64,000 nt of DNA from Magnetospirillum gryphiswaldense MSR-1 v2 (GTDB taxonomy: Bacteria; Pseudomonadota; Alphaproteobacteria; Rhodospirillales; Magnetospirillaceae): the NCBI RefSeq assembly GCF_000513295.1, contig NC_023065.1, positions 930,001 through 994,000 of the forward strand. Reading direction: 5' to 3'. Below the pieces are notes generated by a model that saw only the letters and a list, made by a program, of their open reading frames with translations, searched no databases and was not told where the DNA came from. Made by a program: the position numbers and the translations under genes. This document shows positions 35,801-43,957 of this stretch, one piece after another; within the stretch, counting starts at the first letter, position 1, and every line of letters begins with the position of its first letter.

Positions 35801-35922
35801 GTATTTTTCATTTCCGGGTATTGCCGCACCGGCAGCATCAACAGCGCCCGCAAGCCGACGAACAGGATCAGCAGGCTGATGACGCTGGCCAGGACCGGGC
35901 GCTTGATGAAAATATCGAACAT
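32848..35922 (-). CDS. RND multidrug efflux permease (HAE1 family)
   Basis: Inner-membrane proton-driven pump of 1024 residues, the family's normal length. MFDIFIKRPVLASVISLLI is the canonical HAE1 start; the proton-relay Asp pair is in GLVVDDAIVVVENVHRH near 404 and the later relay Lys in GLITKHGILICEVARE near 918. GMGG-type conserved IDGS blocks and PTELAPEEDQGVVF before the second half also fit. AGGAG precedes the ATG, nine bases after the adaptor gene. No outer-membrane TolC partner is encoded nearby, so a TolC from elsewhere must be used. Substrates cannot be predicted. Confidence 0.95.
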   Translation of the reverse strand: MFDIFIKRPVLASVISLLILFVGLRALLMLPVRQYPEMKNTVITITTTYPGADAELIQGFITQPLQKAVATSAGLDYITSQSVQSASVIKAFVRLNEDPDAAMTEVMSKVNEVRSVLPRGINDPVLKKETGQTFASAYLAFSSAELSQEQITDYVNRVIQPKLASVPGVANPEVFGGQNFSIRVWLDPEKLAQLDMTADDVNAALTANNFTAAAGSTKGAYDVVTTQARTDLNTIADFRNLVIRHEGTRLVRLSDIAEVSLGAQNDEMAVFASGKRAIFVGVFTTPEANPLTVIKEIRDSALPGIVAQLPPGLNAEIAYDSTVFIQAAIDEVVKTILEAAVIVMIVIFAFMGSFRSVAIPVVTVPLSLIGVALFLLALGFSINLLTLLAMVLAIGLVVDDAIVVVENVHRHIEEGLSPFQAAIVGTREIAGPVISMTITLAAVYAPIAFMGGLTGSLFKEFALALAGSVIVSGIIALTLSPMMCSLILKHDEDKKGLPARIDAIFDGLQGRYRRALAASLADRSTTLLFAAIVMGVLPFLFMAVPTELAPEEDQGVVFTAFTGPASANTEYMEVFAGEIDKALKEFPEVRDRFLIAGIGSINQGFGGAVTKPWEERKLSTKQLTPLFQQKLDGISGVKASVFSPPPLPGSDGLPVQFVITSTSDYKALNDLQAEIMRRATASGMYAFIDSDLKFQSPQTVVDIDRDKAGSYGITMQQIGESLATMTGGNYVNLVNLQGRSYQVIPQVPRDFRLDPHQLGRFHVRTSDGGAVPLSSLVTLKQAVKPVSLNQFNQLNSFTISAFPMPGTTLGQSLATLEGIATEVLPQGTTYDFAGQSRQYKQEGASLTVTFVFALVIIFLVLAAQFESFRDPLVIMVSVPLSLCGALIPLALGVASMNIYTQVGLITLIGLITKHGILICEVARERQEQEGLSRLEAVQVAASLRLRPILMTTAAMVAGLIPLLMASGAGAASRFSIAVVIVAGMSIGTLFTLFVLPVIYTFLATDRKQRAAPQVHGHIAAEGAE

Positions 35923-35931
35923 TGCGCGCTC

Positions 35932-37035
35932 CTATTCGGCCTTGGCCGCTTGTTTCAGCGGATCGTTGGCACTGACTTGGACCTTGGAGCCGTTTTCCAG
36001 CTTCAATTGGCCGGTGGTCACCACCTGGGCGCCGGCTTCAAGTCCCTTCAGCACCACCACGCGACCGGCCTTGCGTTCACCCAATTGCACCACCTGACGG
36101 GCGGCCTCGGGGCCATCGGCACCGTCCTTGACGATGAAGACGGCGTCGCCATGCAGATTGTAGGACACCGCTTCCATCGGCACCGTCACCACCTCGGCCA
36201 TGTCGGGACGCAGAATCTCGATGCGGGCGAACATGCCCGGTCGCAGGGCGCCGTCGGTGTTGAGGAAGCGGGCCTGGGCCAGGACCATGCCGGTCTTGGC
36301 ATCGACCTGGGGTTCGACGGCGGCGATGACGCCTTCAAACACCCGGTCGGGCCAAGCATCGGTGGTCATGCGGATGGCGCGACCGACGCTGGTCAGCGCC
36401 AGGTCACGTTGTGACACCGAGAAATCGGCCAGCATCACCGACAAATCCTGCAAATTGACGATGGCGGTGCCGGCCTGGATGAACTGGCCCAAATCCACCT
36501 TGCGCACGCCCAAGACCCCGTCGAAGGGGGCGTGGACCTGCTTCTTGTCGATCTGCGCCCTGAGGCCGGCGGCATTGGCTTCCTTGACCTTCAACTCGGC
36601 CTCGGCCTTGTCGACGGCGGATTGACTGACCGCATCGGTGCGCACCAGCTTGCGCTGGCGGTCGGCGGAAATGCGCGCCAGATCGGCATCGGCTTGGGCC
36701 GAGCGCAGATTGGCCCGTTCCACGTCAGCGTCCAGGCGCAGCAAGACCTGCCCCTTTTTCACCGCCTGACCGGACTGGAAACCGATTTCGGTAACCAGAC
36801 CCGAGGTCGAGGCACTGATGTCGACGCCATTGACGGCGGCCAAGGTGCCGATGGCCGAGACGCTGTCCTGCCACTTTTCCGACTTGGCCTGTTCGGTGGT
36901 CACCGGGATCACCGGCTTGGGCATGGACGCGAAATATTGGGCGATCATGTGCTGGCGGAATTGGACAAATCCCAGCACGCCGCCGAAAACGACGGCACTG
37001 GCGGTCAGCATGATGGCCATGCGCTTGATATTCAT
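35932..37035 (-). CDS. RND efflux periplasmic adaptor subunit
   Basis: A 367-residue membrane-fusion protein linking the pump to TolC. It has an N-terminal membrane anchor (about residues 6-26), the first lipoyl half-motif GLVTEIGFQSGQAVKKGQVLLRLD, a hairpin about 85-150, the second half-motif IDKKQVHAPFDGVLGVRKVDLGQFI and beta-barrel and membrane-proximal domains at the end. GGAGCC precedes the ATG. It lies 18 bases after the tetR gene and 9 bases before the pump gene. Confidence 0.93.
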   Translation of the reverse strand: MNIKRMAIMLTASAVVFGGVLGFVQFRQHMIAQYFASMPKPVIPVTTEQAKSEKWQDSVSAIGTLAAVNGVDISASTSGLVTEIGFQSGQAVKKGQVLLRLDADVERANLRSAQADADLARISADRQRKLVRTDAVSQSAVDKAEAELKVKEANAAGLRAQIDKKQVHAPFDGVLGVRKVDLGQFIQAGTAIVNLQDLSVMLADFSVSQRDLALTSVGRAIRMTTDAWPDRVFEGVIAAVEPQVDAKTGMVLAQARFLNTDGALRPGMFARIEILRPDMAEVVTVPMEAVSYNLHGDAVFIVKDGADGPEAARQVVQLGERKAGRVVVLKGLEAGAQVVTTGQLKLENGSKVQVSANDPLKQAAKAE

Positions 37036-37053
37036 GGGGTAGGCTCCGTCGCT

Positions 37054-37590
37054 TTATTTCAGCAGCTCAAGGGCTTGCAGTTTGATGCGTTCACAGGATT
37101 CTTCGTCGCACAGGGGCAGCTTCAGCATGCGTTCGAACACATAGCCATCCATGGCCATGCAAACCAGGGCAGCCAGGGTTGGATTAGGGCTGTCGCTTTT
37201 CACCCGTTCGATCCATTCGGCGAATTTGGCATGGATGGGGGCCAGCAGATCCGGGTTGACGGTCACCGCCGCCAACAGGGCGCCGCCCACTGGATCACCG
37301 GATGGGCCGCGCGGATCGAAGGCGGTGCGCACCACCGTCCTGGCCCAGCGATACGGTCCATCGGGTTCCTGAGCGTAAAATTCCAGATGCAAGGCGTCGC
37401 AGGAATCGATCATCCGCTGCACCATGGCGCGGATCAGGTCGTCCTTGCTTTTGAAATGATAAAGCACGCCGCCCTTGGACAGCTTGGCCACCTTGGCCGC
37501 CGCATCCAGCGTCAACTTGTTGACACCTTGCTCGCGCACGATGGCCATGGCGGCGTCAATAATGGTTTCGCGGGTGCTGGGGGCGCTCAT
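37054..37590 (-). CDS. TetR-family repressor of the RND operon
   Basis: A 178-residue regulator. The N-terminal TetR helix-turn-helix is clear (TRETIIDAAMAIVREQGVNKL, then LDAAAKVAKLSKGGVLYHFKSKDDLIRAM, residues about 8-52); the C-terminal part is a ligand-binding domain of the kind seen in regulators with a TetR_C_37-like fold. AAGGA upstream supports the start. It is the first gene of tetR-adaptor-pump, and a strong palindrome lies 19-57 bases before its ATG, so autorepression is the simplest model. Confidence 0.93.
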   Translation of the reverse strand: MSAPSTRETIIDAAMAIVREQGVNKLTLDAAAKVAKLSKGGVLYHFKSKDDLIRAMVQRMIDSCDALHLEFYAQEPDGPYRWARTVVRTAFDPRGPSGDPVGGALLAAVTVNPDLLAPIHAKFAEWIERVKSDSPNPTLAALVCMAMDGYVFERMLKLPLCDEESCERIKLQALELLK

Positions 37591-37608
37591 GCCATAGGGT
37601 CCTTACTG

Positions 37609-37647
37609 TACCGTCTGGTCGGTTTACTATACCGACCGGACGGTATA
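37609..37647. promoter_or_regulatory. TetR operator: two nested palindromes
   Basis: The sequence TATACCGACCGGACGGTATA (37628-37647) is an inverted repeat with perfect 7-bp arms. A third related half-site, TACCGTCTGGTCGGT (37609-37623), pairs with the right-hand part in a longer 15-bp palindrome with one mismatch and a 7-base spacer. A TATAGT hexamer on the minus strand (37631-37626) lies between the half-sites, so binding should block transcription of tetR and the pump genes. Confidence 0.75.
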
Positions 37648-37672
37648 TGGCATGTTATCGAACGAAAATCAT

Positions 37673-37690
37673 CCCCTACCGAAGGTGGGG
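37673..37690 (-). terminator. probable terminator of the ABC exporter operon
   Basis: CCCCTACC and GGTGGGG form a compact hairpin (one bulged base, GAA loop). On the minus strand it lies about 40 bases past the ATPase stop codon and is followed by GATGATTTTCG, a short T-run. Confidence 0.4.
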
Positions 37691-37728
37691 CAGCTATGCG
37701 TGTCGAGCAGGCCCGCCTTGGGGGGCTT

Positions 37729-38403
37729 TTACGCCAAACGTCCGTCCACCAGATGGATGCGGCGGTCAGCGGTGGCGGCCAGATCGTTGTCGTGGGTGAC
37801 CACCACCACCGCCCGGTTCTGCTCGCGCGCCAATCGGCGGAACATGGTGAAGACCACCTCCGCCGATTTGCTGTCCAGATTGCCGGTGGGTTCGTCGGCC
37901 AGGATGACGCCGGGGTCGTTGGCCAGGGCGCGGGCGATGGCGACGCGCTGGCGCTGGCCGCCGGACATCTGTTCCGGCAGTTTGTCGGCGTGGTCGGCCA
38001 GCCCCAGGGCGTCGAGCAGCCAATGGGCGCGGGCGCGGATTTCCTTGGCCCCCAGGGCACGCAGGCGGCGCATGGGGATTTCGACGTTGGCGCGGGCGGA
38101 AAATTCCGGCAGCAGGAAGTGGAACTGAAAGACGAAGCCGAAGCGGGCCAATCTCAAATCGGCCAATTGGTTTTCGCTCAGGCCGGCGGTGGCATTGCCG
38201 TCCACCAGCACTTCGCCGCCGGTTGGGGTATCGAGCAGACCCAAAAGGTACAAGAGCGACGATTTGCCCGATCCTGACGGGCCGGTGATGGCGACGAACT
38301 CACCCGGTTCGACCACCATATCGATGTCGCGCACCAAGGTGACCGGGACCAAACCGGGCAATTCACGGGTCAGGGCGCGTGTTTGCAGGATGGGGGCGGT
38401 CAT
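37729..38403 (-). CDS. ABC transporter ATP-binding protein (LolD/MacB type)
   Basis: A 224-residue ATPase with Walker A GPSGSGKS at 41-48, the LolD/MacB-type LLGLLDTPTGGEVLVDG following it, the signature MSGGQRQRVAIARALAND near 145 and Walker B VILADEPTGNLDSKS. It should energise the adjacent FtsX-type permease. It starts by a four-base ATGA overlap with the permease stop. Last gene of adaptor-permease-ATPase. Mechanotransmission-type export of a lipid, peptide or drug is likely; the substrate is not known. Confidence 0.93.
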   Translation of the reverse strand: MTAPILQTRALTRELPGLVPVTLVRDIDMVVEPGEFVAITGPSGSGKSSLLYLLGLLDTPTGGEVLVDGNATAGLSENQLADLRLARFGFVFQFHFLLPEFSARANVEIPMRRLRALGAKEIRARAHWLLDALGLADHADKLPEQMSGGQRQRVAIARALANDPGVILADEPTGNLDSKSAEVVFTMFRRLAREQNRAVVVVTHDNDLAATADRRIHLVDGRLA

Positions 38404-39650
38404 GCGCCGCCTCGGACGATATCCACCGGCTTCATGCGGCTGGCCCGGCGCGCCGGCAGCCAGGCGGCGAAGGTGGAGGCGACCAGGGCCATGGCGCCGC
38501 TGATGATGTAATGCTTGGGCGTGCGGTAGAGGATGAAGCCCTGGGCGCGGACGAAGCCTTCCATCTTGAAATCCAAGGTGCCCATGAACTCCACCAGCCC
38601 ATAACCCAAGGCCCAGCCCAGCAGCATGCCGATGATGCCGACCATCAGTCCCTGATAGACGAAGATGCGGCGGATGTCGGTTTCACGGAAACCCATGGAT
38701 TTGAGGATGCCGATATCCTTGGTCTTTTCGTAGACCACGGTGGAGATGACGTTGAAGATGCCGAAACAGGCGACGATCAGGATGGCGCCGACGGTGGAAT
38801 ACATGATGGCGTTCTGGATGACGAAGATGCCCAGGACGTTGGACGATTGTTCCTGCCAGCTTTCGGTGCGATAGCCGAAGCGGGCCTCGATGGTCTTGGC
38901 CAGATCGGCGGCCTGTTCGACGTCGTCCAGGCGGATGCGGATACGGTTGATGACGTTGGGGCGGTTTTGCAGCACCTGCGCCTTCTTCATCAGCGCATAG
39001 GTGTCGAAATTGTCCATCAGGGTCAGGCCGCTTCTGAAGATGCCCACCACCTTCATGCGCATGACCACGCCTTCGGGGCTGACCACCGAGACCATGTCGT
39101 CGAGGCCGATGCCGGCCTTGAGGGCGATGCCCTCGCCGATGATGATGCCGTTGGCCGCCGTGTACAGGCTTTGCAGCGACCCGGCGATCAGGTCTTTTTC
39201 CAGCTTGGTCACCAGCCGCTCGCGGTCGGGGACGATGCCGGTGACGTTGGCGGAGATATCGCGCGAGCCGAAGCGCAGCAGGATGTTGCCCGACAGGGTC
39301 GGCGCCACCTTCAGCCCCGGCATCTCTTCCAGCGCGTCGATGATGGCCCGCGCCCCCCTCAGGCCGCGCACCTCTTCCTTGGGTTTGATGCCGCGCAGTT
39401 CGACCACCGCGCCGGGATAGGCGGCCTCGACCGGCTGCACCGGCGCAAGGCGATATTCGTCCTTGATGGTGATATGGGGGGCGACATCGATGATGCGGTT
39501 GACGAAGTCGCGTTGAAAGCCCTGCATCATCGAGGCGATGGCGATGAAGAAGGCCACCCCCAGCGATACCCCCACCAACGAGGTCAGGGTCTGCCGGCGC
39601 CGATGCACCAGATGACGCACGGCGATGGACAAACCCAACGGCAGGGCCAT
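38400..39650 (-). CDS. ABC transporter permease (FtsX/MacB-like)
   Basis: A 416-residue inner-membrane protein with the FtsX arrangement: one membrane helix near 21-43 (LTSLVGVSLGVAFFIAIAS), a periplasmic domain of about 230 residues, then three helices in the C-terminal third, with the cytosolic coupling motif KTKDIGILKSMGFRETDI and the closing LPARRASRMKPVDIVRGG. These are hallmarks of the DevC/MacB/LolC group. It follows the adaptor gene by two bases. Confidence 0.92.
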   Translation of the reverse strand: MALPLGLSIAVRHLVHRRRQTLTSLVGVSLGVAFFIAIASMMQGFQRDFVNRIIDVAPHITIKDEYRLAPVQPVEAAYPGAVVELRGIKPKEEVRGLRGARAIIDALEEMPGLKVAPTLSGNILLRFGSRDISANVTGIVPDRERLVTKLEKDLIAGSLQSLYTAANGIIIGEGIALKAGIGLDDMVSVVSPEGVVMRMKVVGIFRSGLTLMDNFDTYALMKKAQVLQNRPNVINRIRIRLDDVEQAADLAKTIEARFGYRTESWQEQSSNVLGIFVIQNAIMYSTVGAILIVACFGIFNVISTVVYEKTKDIGILKSMGFRETDIRRIFVYQGLMVGIIGMLLGWALGYGLVEFMGTLDFKMEGFVRAQGFILYRTPKHYIISGAMALVASTFAAWLPARRASRMKPVDIVRGGA

Positions 39651-39652
39651 GA

Positions 39653-40663
39653 TTATTGCGCCTTGATGCGATCGCCGGCTTTGAGTCCGGCGGGGGGGCT
39701 GGCGACGATGCGCTCGGCGGCGGCAAGGCCGGACAGGATTTCGACCCGGTCGCGGCCCTTGATGCCCAGCACCACCGGGCGGGTCTGGGCATGGCCGTCT
39801 TGTTCCACCAGCACGGCGCCGTTGACGACGGCGCTGGCCGGAATCAGCCAGGCATCGGCCTTTTCAGCGGTGATGATGTTGATTTCCGTGGTCATGCCGA
39901 TCAGCAGCGGCGTGTCGTCGGGCAGGCGGACGCGGACGCGGAAGGTCTTGTTGACCGGGTCGCCCTTGGGGGTGATGTGGTCGATGGTACCGCCAAGGCC
40001 GCTATCGGGGAAGGCGTCGGCCTTGATCAGCACCTTTTGCCCCGACGCCACCAGGGCGATGTCTTCCTCGTCCACATCGGCGGTGATGCGCAAAGGCCGG
40101 CTTTCACCGATCCAGAAGATGGTGTTCTCCGGTTTGACCACCTCGCCCGGTTCGCCGTCGCGGCGCAGCACCACCCCGTCCAGGGGGGCGATGACCAGCA
40201 AATCGGTGCGGCGCTGACGGGCGGCGTTGATGGCGGCATTGGCCTGATCATATTCGCTTTTGGCCTTTTGCGCCGATTCACGCGGGCGGATGCCGCTATC
40301 GGCCAGGGTCTTGGCCCGAGCCAGTTCCTCGCGCCAATAAACCGCGCGGGCCTCAAGTTCGTTCACCTTGGCGCTGGCCTCGCGGTCGTCGAGACGGGCC
40401 AGATGCTGGCCGCGCTTGACCACATCGCCCTCGTCCACCAGCATTTCGGCGATGCGCCCGGTGGTCACCGGGCCGATCTTGGCCCAGTTTTCCGGCTCGA
40501 CCGTACCGGTGGCATAGACCGCTTCCACTGCCATGCCGCGCTGTGGCGACACCAGGGCGACCGCGCGGGCGCCGTTGCGGTTAAGGGCATAAACGGCACC
40601 GGCGGCCAAGGCGGCGACGACCAGGATGACCGGGATGATCCGGGCGGGTTTGCGGGTGTTCAT
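39653..40663 (-). CDS. HlyD-family periplasmic adaptor of the ABC exporter
   Basis: A 336-residue membrane-fusion protein with an N-terminal anchor (about 9-27), lipoyl half-motifs (GRIAEMLVDEGDVVKRGQHLARLDD and APLDGVVLRRDGEPGEVV), an alpha-hairpin between them and beta-barrel regions (ITADVDEEDIALVASGQ). The DevB/MacA resemblance and the operon order adaptor-permease-ATPase indicate a tripartite export system. The start has no strong RBS. It lies 53 bases downstream of the proline-rich orphan gene of the biotin cluster and may be read from there. Confidence 0.9.
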   Translation of the reverse strand: MNTRKPARIIPVILVVAALAAGAVYALNRNGARAVALVSPQRGMAVEAVYATGTVEPENWAKIGPVTTGRIAEMLVDEGDVVKRGQHLARLDDREASAKVNELEARAVYWREELARAKTLADSGIRPRESAQKAKSEYDQANAAINAARQRRTDLLVIAPLDGVVLRRDGEPGEVVKPENTIFWIGESRPLRITADVDEEDIALVASGQKVLIKADAFPDSGLGGTIDHITPKGDPVNKTFRVRVRLPDDTPLLIGMTTEINIITAEKADAWLIPASAVVNGAVLVEQDGHAQTRPVVLGIKGRDRVEILSGLAAAERIVASPPAGLKAGDRIKAQ

Positions 40664-40716
40664 GAGTGTCAGGATACACCACCTTTGGCTTCAAGCCATG
40701 CGTATCCGCAACGTTG

Positions 40717-41259
40717 CTAAAGAAGTGCGATGACCACGCCGGCGGCCACGCACAGGGACAGCAGGACCAGAAAATCCCGACCGCCGTGGCGGAACCTCGG
40801 AGGGATCGGCGTCACCGGCTTGGGCGGCGGTTCGGTGATCAGCACCGGTCCGTCCTGCGCCGGCGGTCCCAGGCGGATGGCTGGGCCGTGGGCCGTGGGC
40901 GGCGGCAGGCAAGCGGTTTTGGCCGGAGCAGGCAGACTGGCCGGAGCGGGCGGTAAGGCGGCGACGGGTGGTTCGGGCTCTGGCTCTGGTTCTGGCCCCG
41001 GCTCGACCACGACCTTGGCCTTGCGCGGGGTGCGCGGTTTTTTCGGCTTTGTCGGCGGGGCATTACGGGCCTTTTCCCGCTTGTCCTGGATGGCGACGAT
41101 CATGGCCAAGGCCTCGGCGTTGGAAACCCCCACCGGGCGCAGCCGCCGCAACGCCGCCTTGTCGGCGGCCAGGGCCGCCAACTTTTCGTCGCTCAGGGCG
41201 TCTAGGGAATAACGGAATTCGTCATCCATGGCCCCGACGATTTCCTCGATGCGCAGCAC
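40717..41259 (-). CDS. proline-rich, C-terminally anchored protein of unknown function
   Basis: A 180-residue product: a helical N-terminus (LRIEEIVGAMDDEFRYSLDA), a basic Lys/Pro-rich stretch, a PEPEPEPEP repeat near 95, a proline-rich region and a single hydrophobic helix at the extreme C-terminus (FLVLLSLCVAAGVVIALL), a tail-anchored layout. The GTG start at 41259 has AGGAG seven bases upstream and makes the gene overlap the end of bioA by 58 bases; an alternative ATG is ten codons later. I do not recognise a family. Being last in the biotin operon may be coincidental. Confidence 0.7.
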   Translation of the reverse strand: MLRIEEIVGAMDDEFRYSLDALSDEKLAALAADKAALRRLRPVGVSNAEALAMIVAIQDKREKARNAPPTKPKKPRTPRKAKVVVEPGPEPEPEPEPPVAALPPAPASLPAPAKTACLPPPTAHGPAIRLGPPAQDGPVLITEPPPKPVTPIPPRFRHGGRDFLVLLSLCVAAGVVIALL

Positions 41260-42557
41260 GGGTCCGCTCCTGAAATCTTGGAAACCTCGTCCTCGATGAT
41301 ATCCCAGGCTTGGTGCAGTGCACCATCATTCATGCAATAGGGCGGCAATAAATAAAGCACATTGCCCATGGGCCGCAGCAGCAGGCCGCGTTCCCGGAAG
41401 ATCAGCTTCAGCTTGGCGCCCGCTTCGCCATTGGGCAGGTCGAAGGCGGCCATGGTACCGCACAGACGCGGCTTGGATACTGCCGCAAGCCCGGCCATGC
41501 GGTCGAGGCGGGCGCGGTGCACGGCTTCGATGGCCTGGATGCGGGCTTGGCATTCTGCCCCCAGCAGCAACTCCAGCGACGCCAGACCGGCGGCGCAGCC
41601 CAAGGGGTTGGCGGTATAGGAATGGCCGTGCAGGAAGGCGCGCGACACGTCCTGGCCCAAAAACGCCTGATAGATGAAGTCGCGCGTCACCGTCATGGCC
41701 ATGGGCAGGAAACCGCCGGTCAGCCCCTTGGACAGGCAGATCATGTCCGGGGTGATGCCGGCCTTCTGGCAGGCGAAAACGGCGCCGGTGCGACCGAAAC
41801 CGGTCATCACCTCGTCCAAAATCAGCAAGGTGCCGGCGGCCTTGGCCCGCTCGGCCACCGCCCGCAGATATTCGGGCCGGCACAGGCGCATGCCGGCGGC
41901 GCCCTGGATCAACGGCTCGATGATGATGGCGGCGATCTGGCCCTGGTTGCGGTCCAAGATGGCGTCGAAGTCAGCCAGCGCCGCCGCCTCGCGCGCCTCG
42001 ATGGTATCGTCGCCGTCCCAGGTATGGGGGAAGGGGGCGATCTCCACCGGGAACAGCATGCTTTCCCAGGCGCCGAAATAGCCCGAGGTCCGACCCAGCG
42101 ACATGGCGCCGACAGTGTCGCCGTGATAGCCGCCGTCGAAACCCACATAGACGCGGCGATCCTGGCCCATATTGCCCCAATATTGCCGGGCCATCTTCAT
42201 GGCCACTTCCACTGCGGTGGAGCCGTCGTCGGAATAGAACACCCGGTCCAGGTCGCCGGGCAATTGGGCGCAGATTTTGGCCGCCAGCCGGGCTGCCGGT
42301 GCGTGGGTGAATTCGGCGAAGATGGCTTGTTCCAGCGTACCCGCCTGTTCGGCCACGGCCCGCGCGATCACTGGGTTGGCGTGGCCGTGCAGGTTGACCC
42401 ACCACGACGACACCAGATCCACGTATTGCTTGCCGTCCGCGGTTTCGATCACCGCACCCTGGCCGCGCACCGCGTGCAGGGCGGGGGCGGCGGTGGCCGC
42501 CTGGGTGAACGGGTGCCACACATGTTTGGCGTCAAGAGCAAGGATGTCGTCGGACAT
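41202..42557 (-). CDS. bioA: adenosylmethionine-8-amino-7-oxononanoate aminotransferase
   Basis: PLP enzyme converting KAPA to DAPA with S-adenosylmethionine as amino donor, the third step of biotin ring assembly. The 451-residue protein has HVWHPFTQ at the start, SSWWVNLHGHANP, YGYHGDTVGAMSLG-like GGYHGDTVGAMSLG, LILDEVMTGFGRTG and the PLP lysine near 274 in CLSKGLTGGFLPMA. The last 20 residues after DEVSKIS are unusual and coincide with the 58-base overlap with the next gene, so the natural stop codon lies inside that gene. It begins four bases after bioD. Confidence 0.95.
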   Translation of the reverse strand: MSDDILALDAKHVWHPFTQAATAAPALHAVRGQGAVIETADGKQYVDLVSSWWVNLHGHANPVIARAVAEQAGTLEQAIFAEFTHAPAARLAAKICAQLPGDLDRVFYSDDGSTAVEVAMKMARQYWGNMGQDRRVYVGFDGGYHGDTVGAMSLGRTSGYFGAWESMLFPVEIAPFPHTWDGDDTIEAREAAALADFDAILDRNQGQIAAIIIEPLIQGAAGMRLCRPEYLRAVAERAKAAGTLLILDEVMTGFGRTGAVFACQKAGITPDMICLSKGLTGGFLPMAMTVTRDFIYQAFLGQDVSRAFLHGHSYTANPLGCAAGLASLELLLGAECQARIQAIEAVHRARLDRMAGLAAVSKPRLCGTMAAFDLPNGEAGAKLKLIFRERGLLLRPMGNVLYLLPPYCMNDGALHQAWDIIEDEVSKISGADPCCASRKSSGPWMTNSVIP

Positions 42558-42561
42558 GGTC

Positions 42562-43212
42562 TCAGCCTTCGGGGCGGGTAAGGTCGGGGGGACAGGAAAA
42601 GTCGGGCGGCGGCAGACTGGCCACCAGGGCCGGCGTTACTGCCGGCAAGGGCTGGATTTCCGCCAGCACGCGCACCGAGCCGAAATGTTCGATGGCCTGG
42701 CGGTTGGCCGGGTTCTTCTGGCCGTTCAGCACCACCCCCAACACCGGGATATGGCGGCGGCGCAGCGCGTCGAGGGTCAACAAGGTGTGGTTGATGGTGC
42801 CCAGGCCCGAGCGCGCCACCACCACCACCGGCAGATTGAGCATTTCCATGAAATCGATGGTCAGGGCCACTTCGTTCAACGGCACCAGGATTCCGCCGGC
42901 CCCTTCCACCACCAGCGGGCCCGGGGTGGCGGGCGGCTTCAGGCCGGACAGTTCGATGCGCGCGCCCTCGCGCCTAGCCGCCTCGTGCGGGGACAAGGGC
43001 GCCTGGAACACATAGGCGGGGGGATGGATGATGGCGGCGGGCGCCAGCTTGGCCACGGTGGCGGAATCGGAATCCTCGGTCGCACCGGTCTGCACCGGCT
43101 TCCAATAGCCGGCGCGCCAGTGATGGACCAGCCAGGCGCAAACCAGGGTCTTGCCGATATTGGTGTCGGTGCCGGTGACGAACACGCCTTGCACAGAGGG
43201 GCTTTTGGCCAT
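42562..43212 (-). CDS. bioD: dethiobiotin synthase
   Basis: ATP-dependent carboxylation of DAPA to dethiobiotin. The 216-residue protein has the P-loop GTDTNIGKT at 14-22, the substrate segment YWKPVQTGATEDSDS near 37-51, PAYVFQAPLSPHEAAR and VEGAGGILVPLNE, all typical of BioD. It starts four bases after bioC on the same mRNA. Confidence 0.96.
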   Translation of the reverse strand: MAKSPSVQGVFVTGTDTNIGKTLVCAWLVHHWRAGYWKPVQTGATEDSDSATVAKLAPAAIIHPPAYVFQAPLSPHEAARREGARIELSGLKPPATPGPLVVEGAGGILVPLNEVALTIDFMEMLNLPVVVVARSGLGTINHTLLTLDALRRRHIPVLGVVLNGQKNPANRQAIEHFGSVRVLAEIQPLPAVTPALVASLPPPDFSCPPDLTRPEG

Positions 43213-43216
43213 GGGC

Positions 43217-43957
43217 TTACCTTGGGCCGATCACGACATGCAGCACATCATAAGTGATGCTGGCCGGCTGCCCCAAGCGTTGCAGCACGGCGCGCATGTC
43301 CGCCACCTTCAGCGGGCGATGGCCGGGGCTGGGGGTGCCGGCGCCGATCCGCTTCAATTCGGCGGCGAAGGCGCGGCCATGGTCGTAGGGCAGGGTGAAC
43401 AACTGCTCGTCGATGCGGGCGGCGGGCAAGATGTTTTGCAATGCGGCCCGGCTGGGAAAAGCGGGGATGCCGCAGGGCAGATCCAAAGCCGCATGGGCGT
43501 CGCGCCATTGCCGAAACGATTGCGCCCCCAAGGTGGAAAACACCAGATGCCCGCCGGGAGCGAGCAGGGCGGTCAGGCGGGCGATCGCCGCCCCCAGATC
43601 ATGGAACCATTGCGCCGCCAGATTGGACACGATCAGGTCGAAACGCTGCTCGCCCACCTCCGGCCATTCGGCGTCCATGACCTGAAAACGGGCGTGGGCG
43701 GCGATGGTGCGGGCGGTTTCCAGCATGGTGGGCGACAGATCGGTGATCAGCCAGTCGCCCGCGACCAGCGGCAGCAGGCGGCGGGTCAACAGCCCGGTGC
43801 CGCAGCCGAATTCCAACACCGTGGCTTGGGGCGGGCGGGGCAGGGCGGCAACCATGGCGGCCAGATGATCGGCGCTGATCGCTTGGGCGCGGGCGGCGGC
43901 TTCATAGGTGGCGGTGGCGGCGGAAAAGGCGGCGGCCACCTGATCCTTGCGCGTCAT
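43217..43957 (-). CDS. bioC: malonyl-ACP O-methyltransferase
   Basis: Methylates malonyl-ACP so that it can enter fatty-acid elongation and form the pimeloyl moiety. The 246-residue SAM methyltransferase has motif I VLEFGCGTGLLTR near 48-60, the DLSPTMLETA loop and a DLIVSNLAAQWFHDL active region. The ATG at 43957 overlaps the stop of the upstream hydrolase gene by four bases. BioC at this position identifies the BioC-BioH route of pimelate synthesis. Confidence 0.94.
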   Translation of the reverse strand: MTRKDQVAAAFSAATATYEAAARAQAISADHLAAMVAALPRPPQATVLEFGCGTGLLTRRLLPLVAGDWLITDLSPTMLETARTIAAHARFQVMDAEWPEVGEQRFDLIVSNLAAQWFHDLGAAIARLTALLAPGGHLVFSTLGAQSFRQWRDAHAALDLPCGIPAFPSRAALQNILPAARIDEQLFTLPYDHGRAFAAELKRIGAGTPSPGHRPLKVADMRAVLQRLGQPASITYDVLHVVIGPR

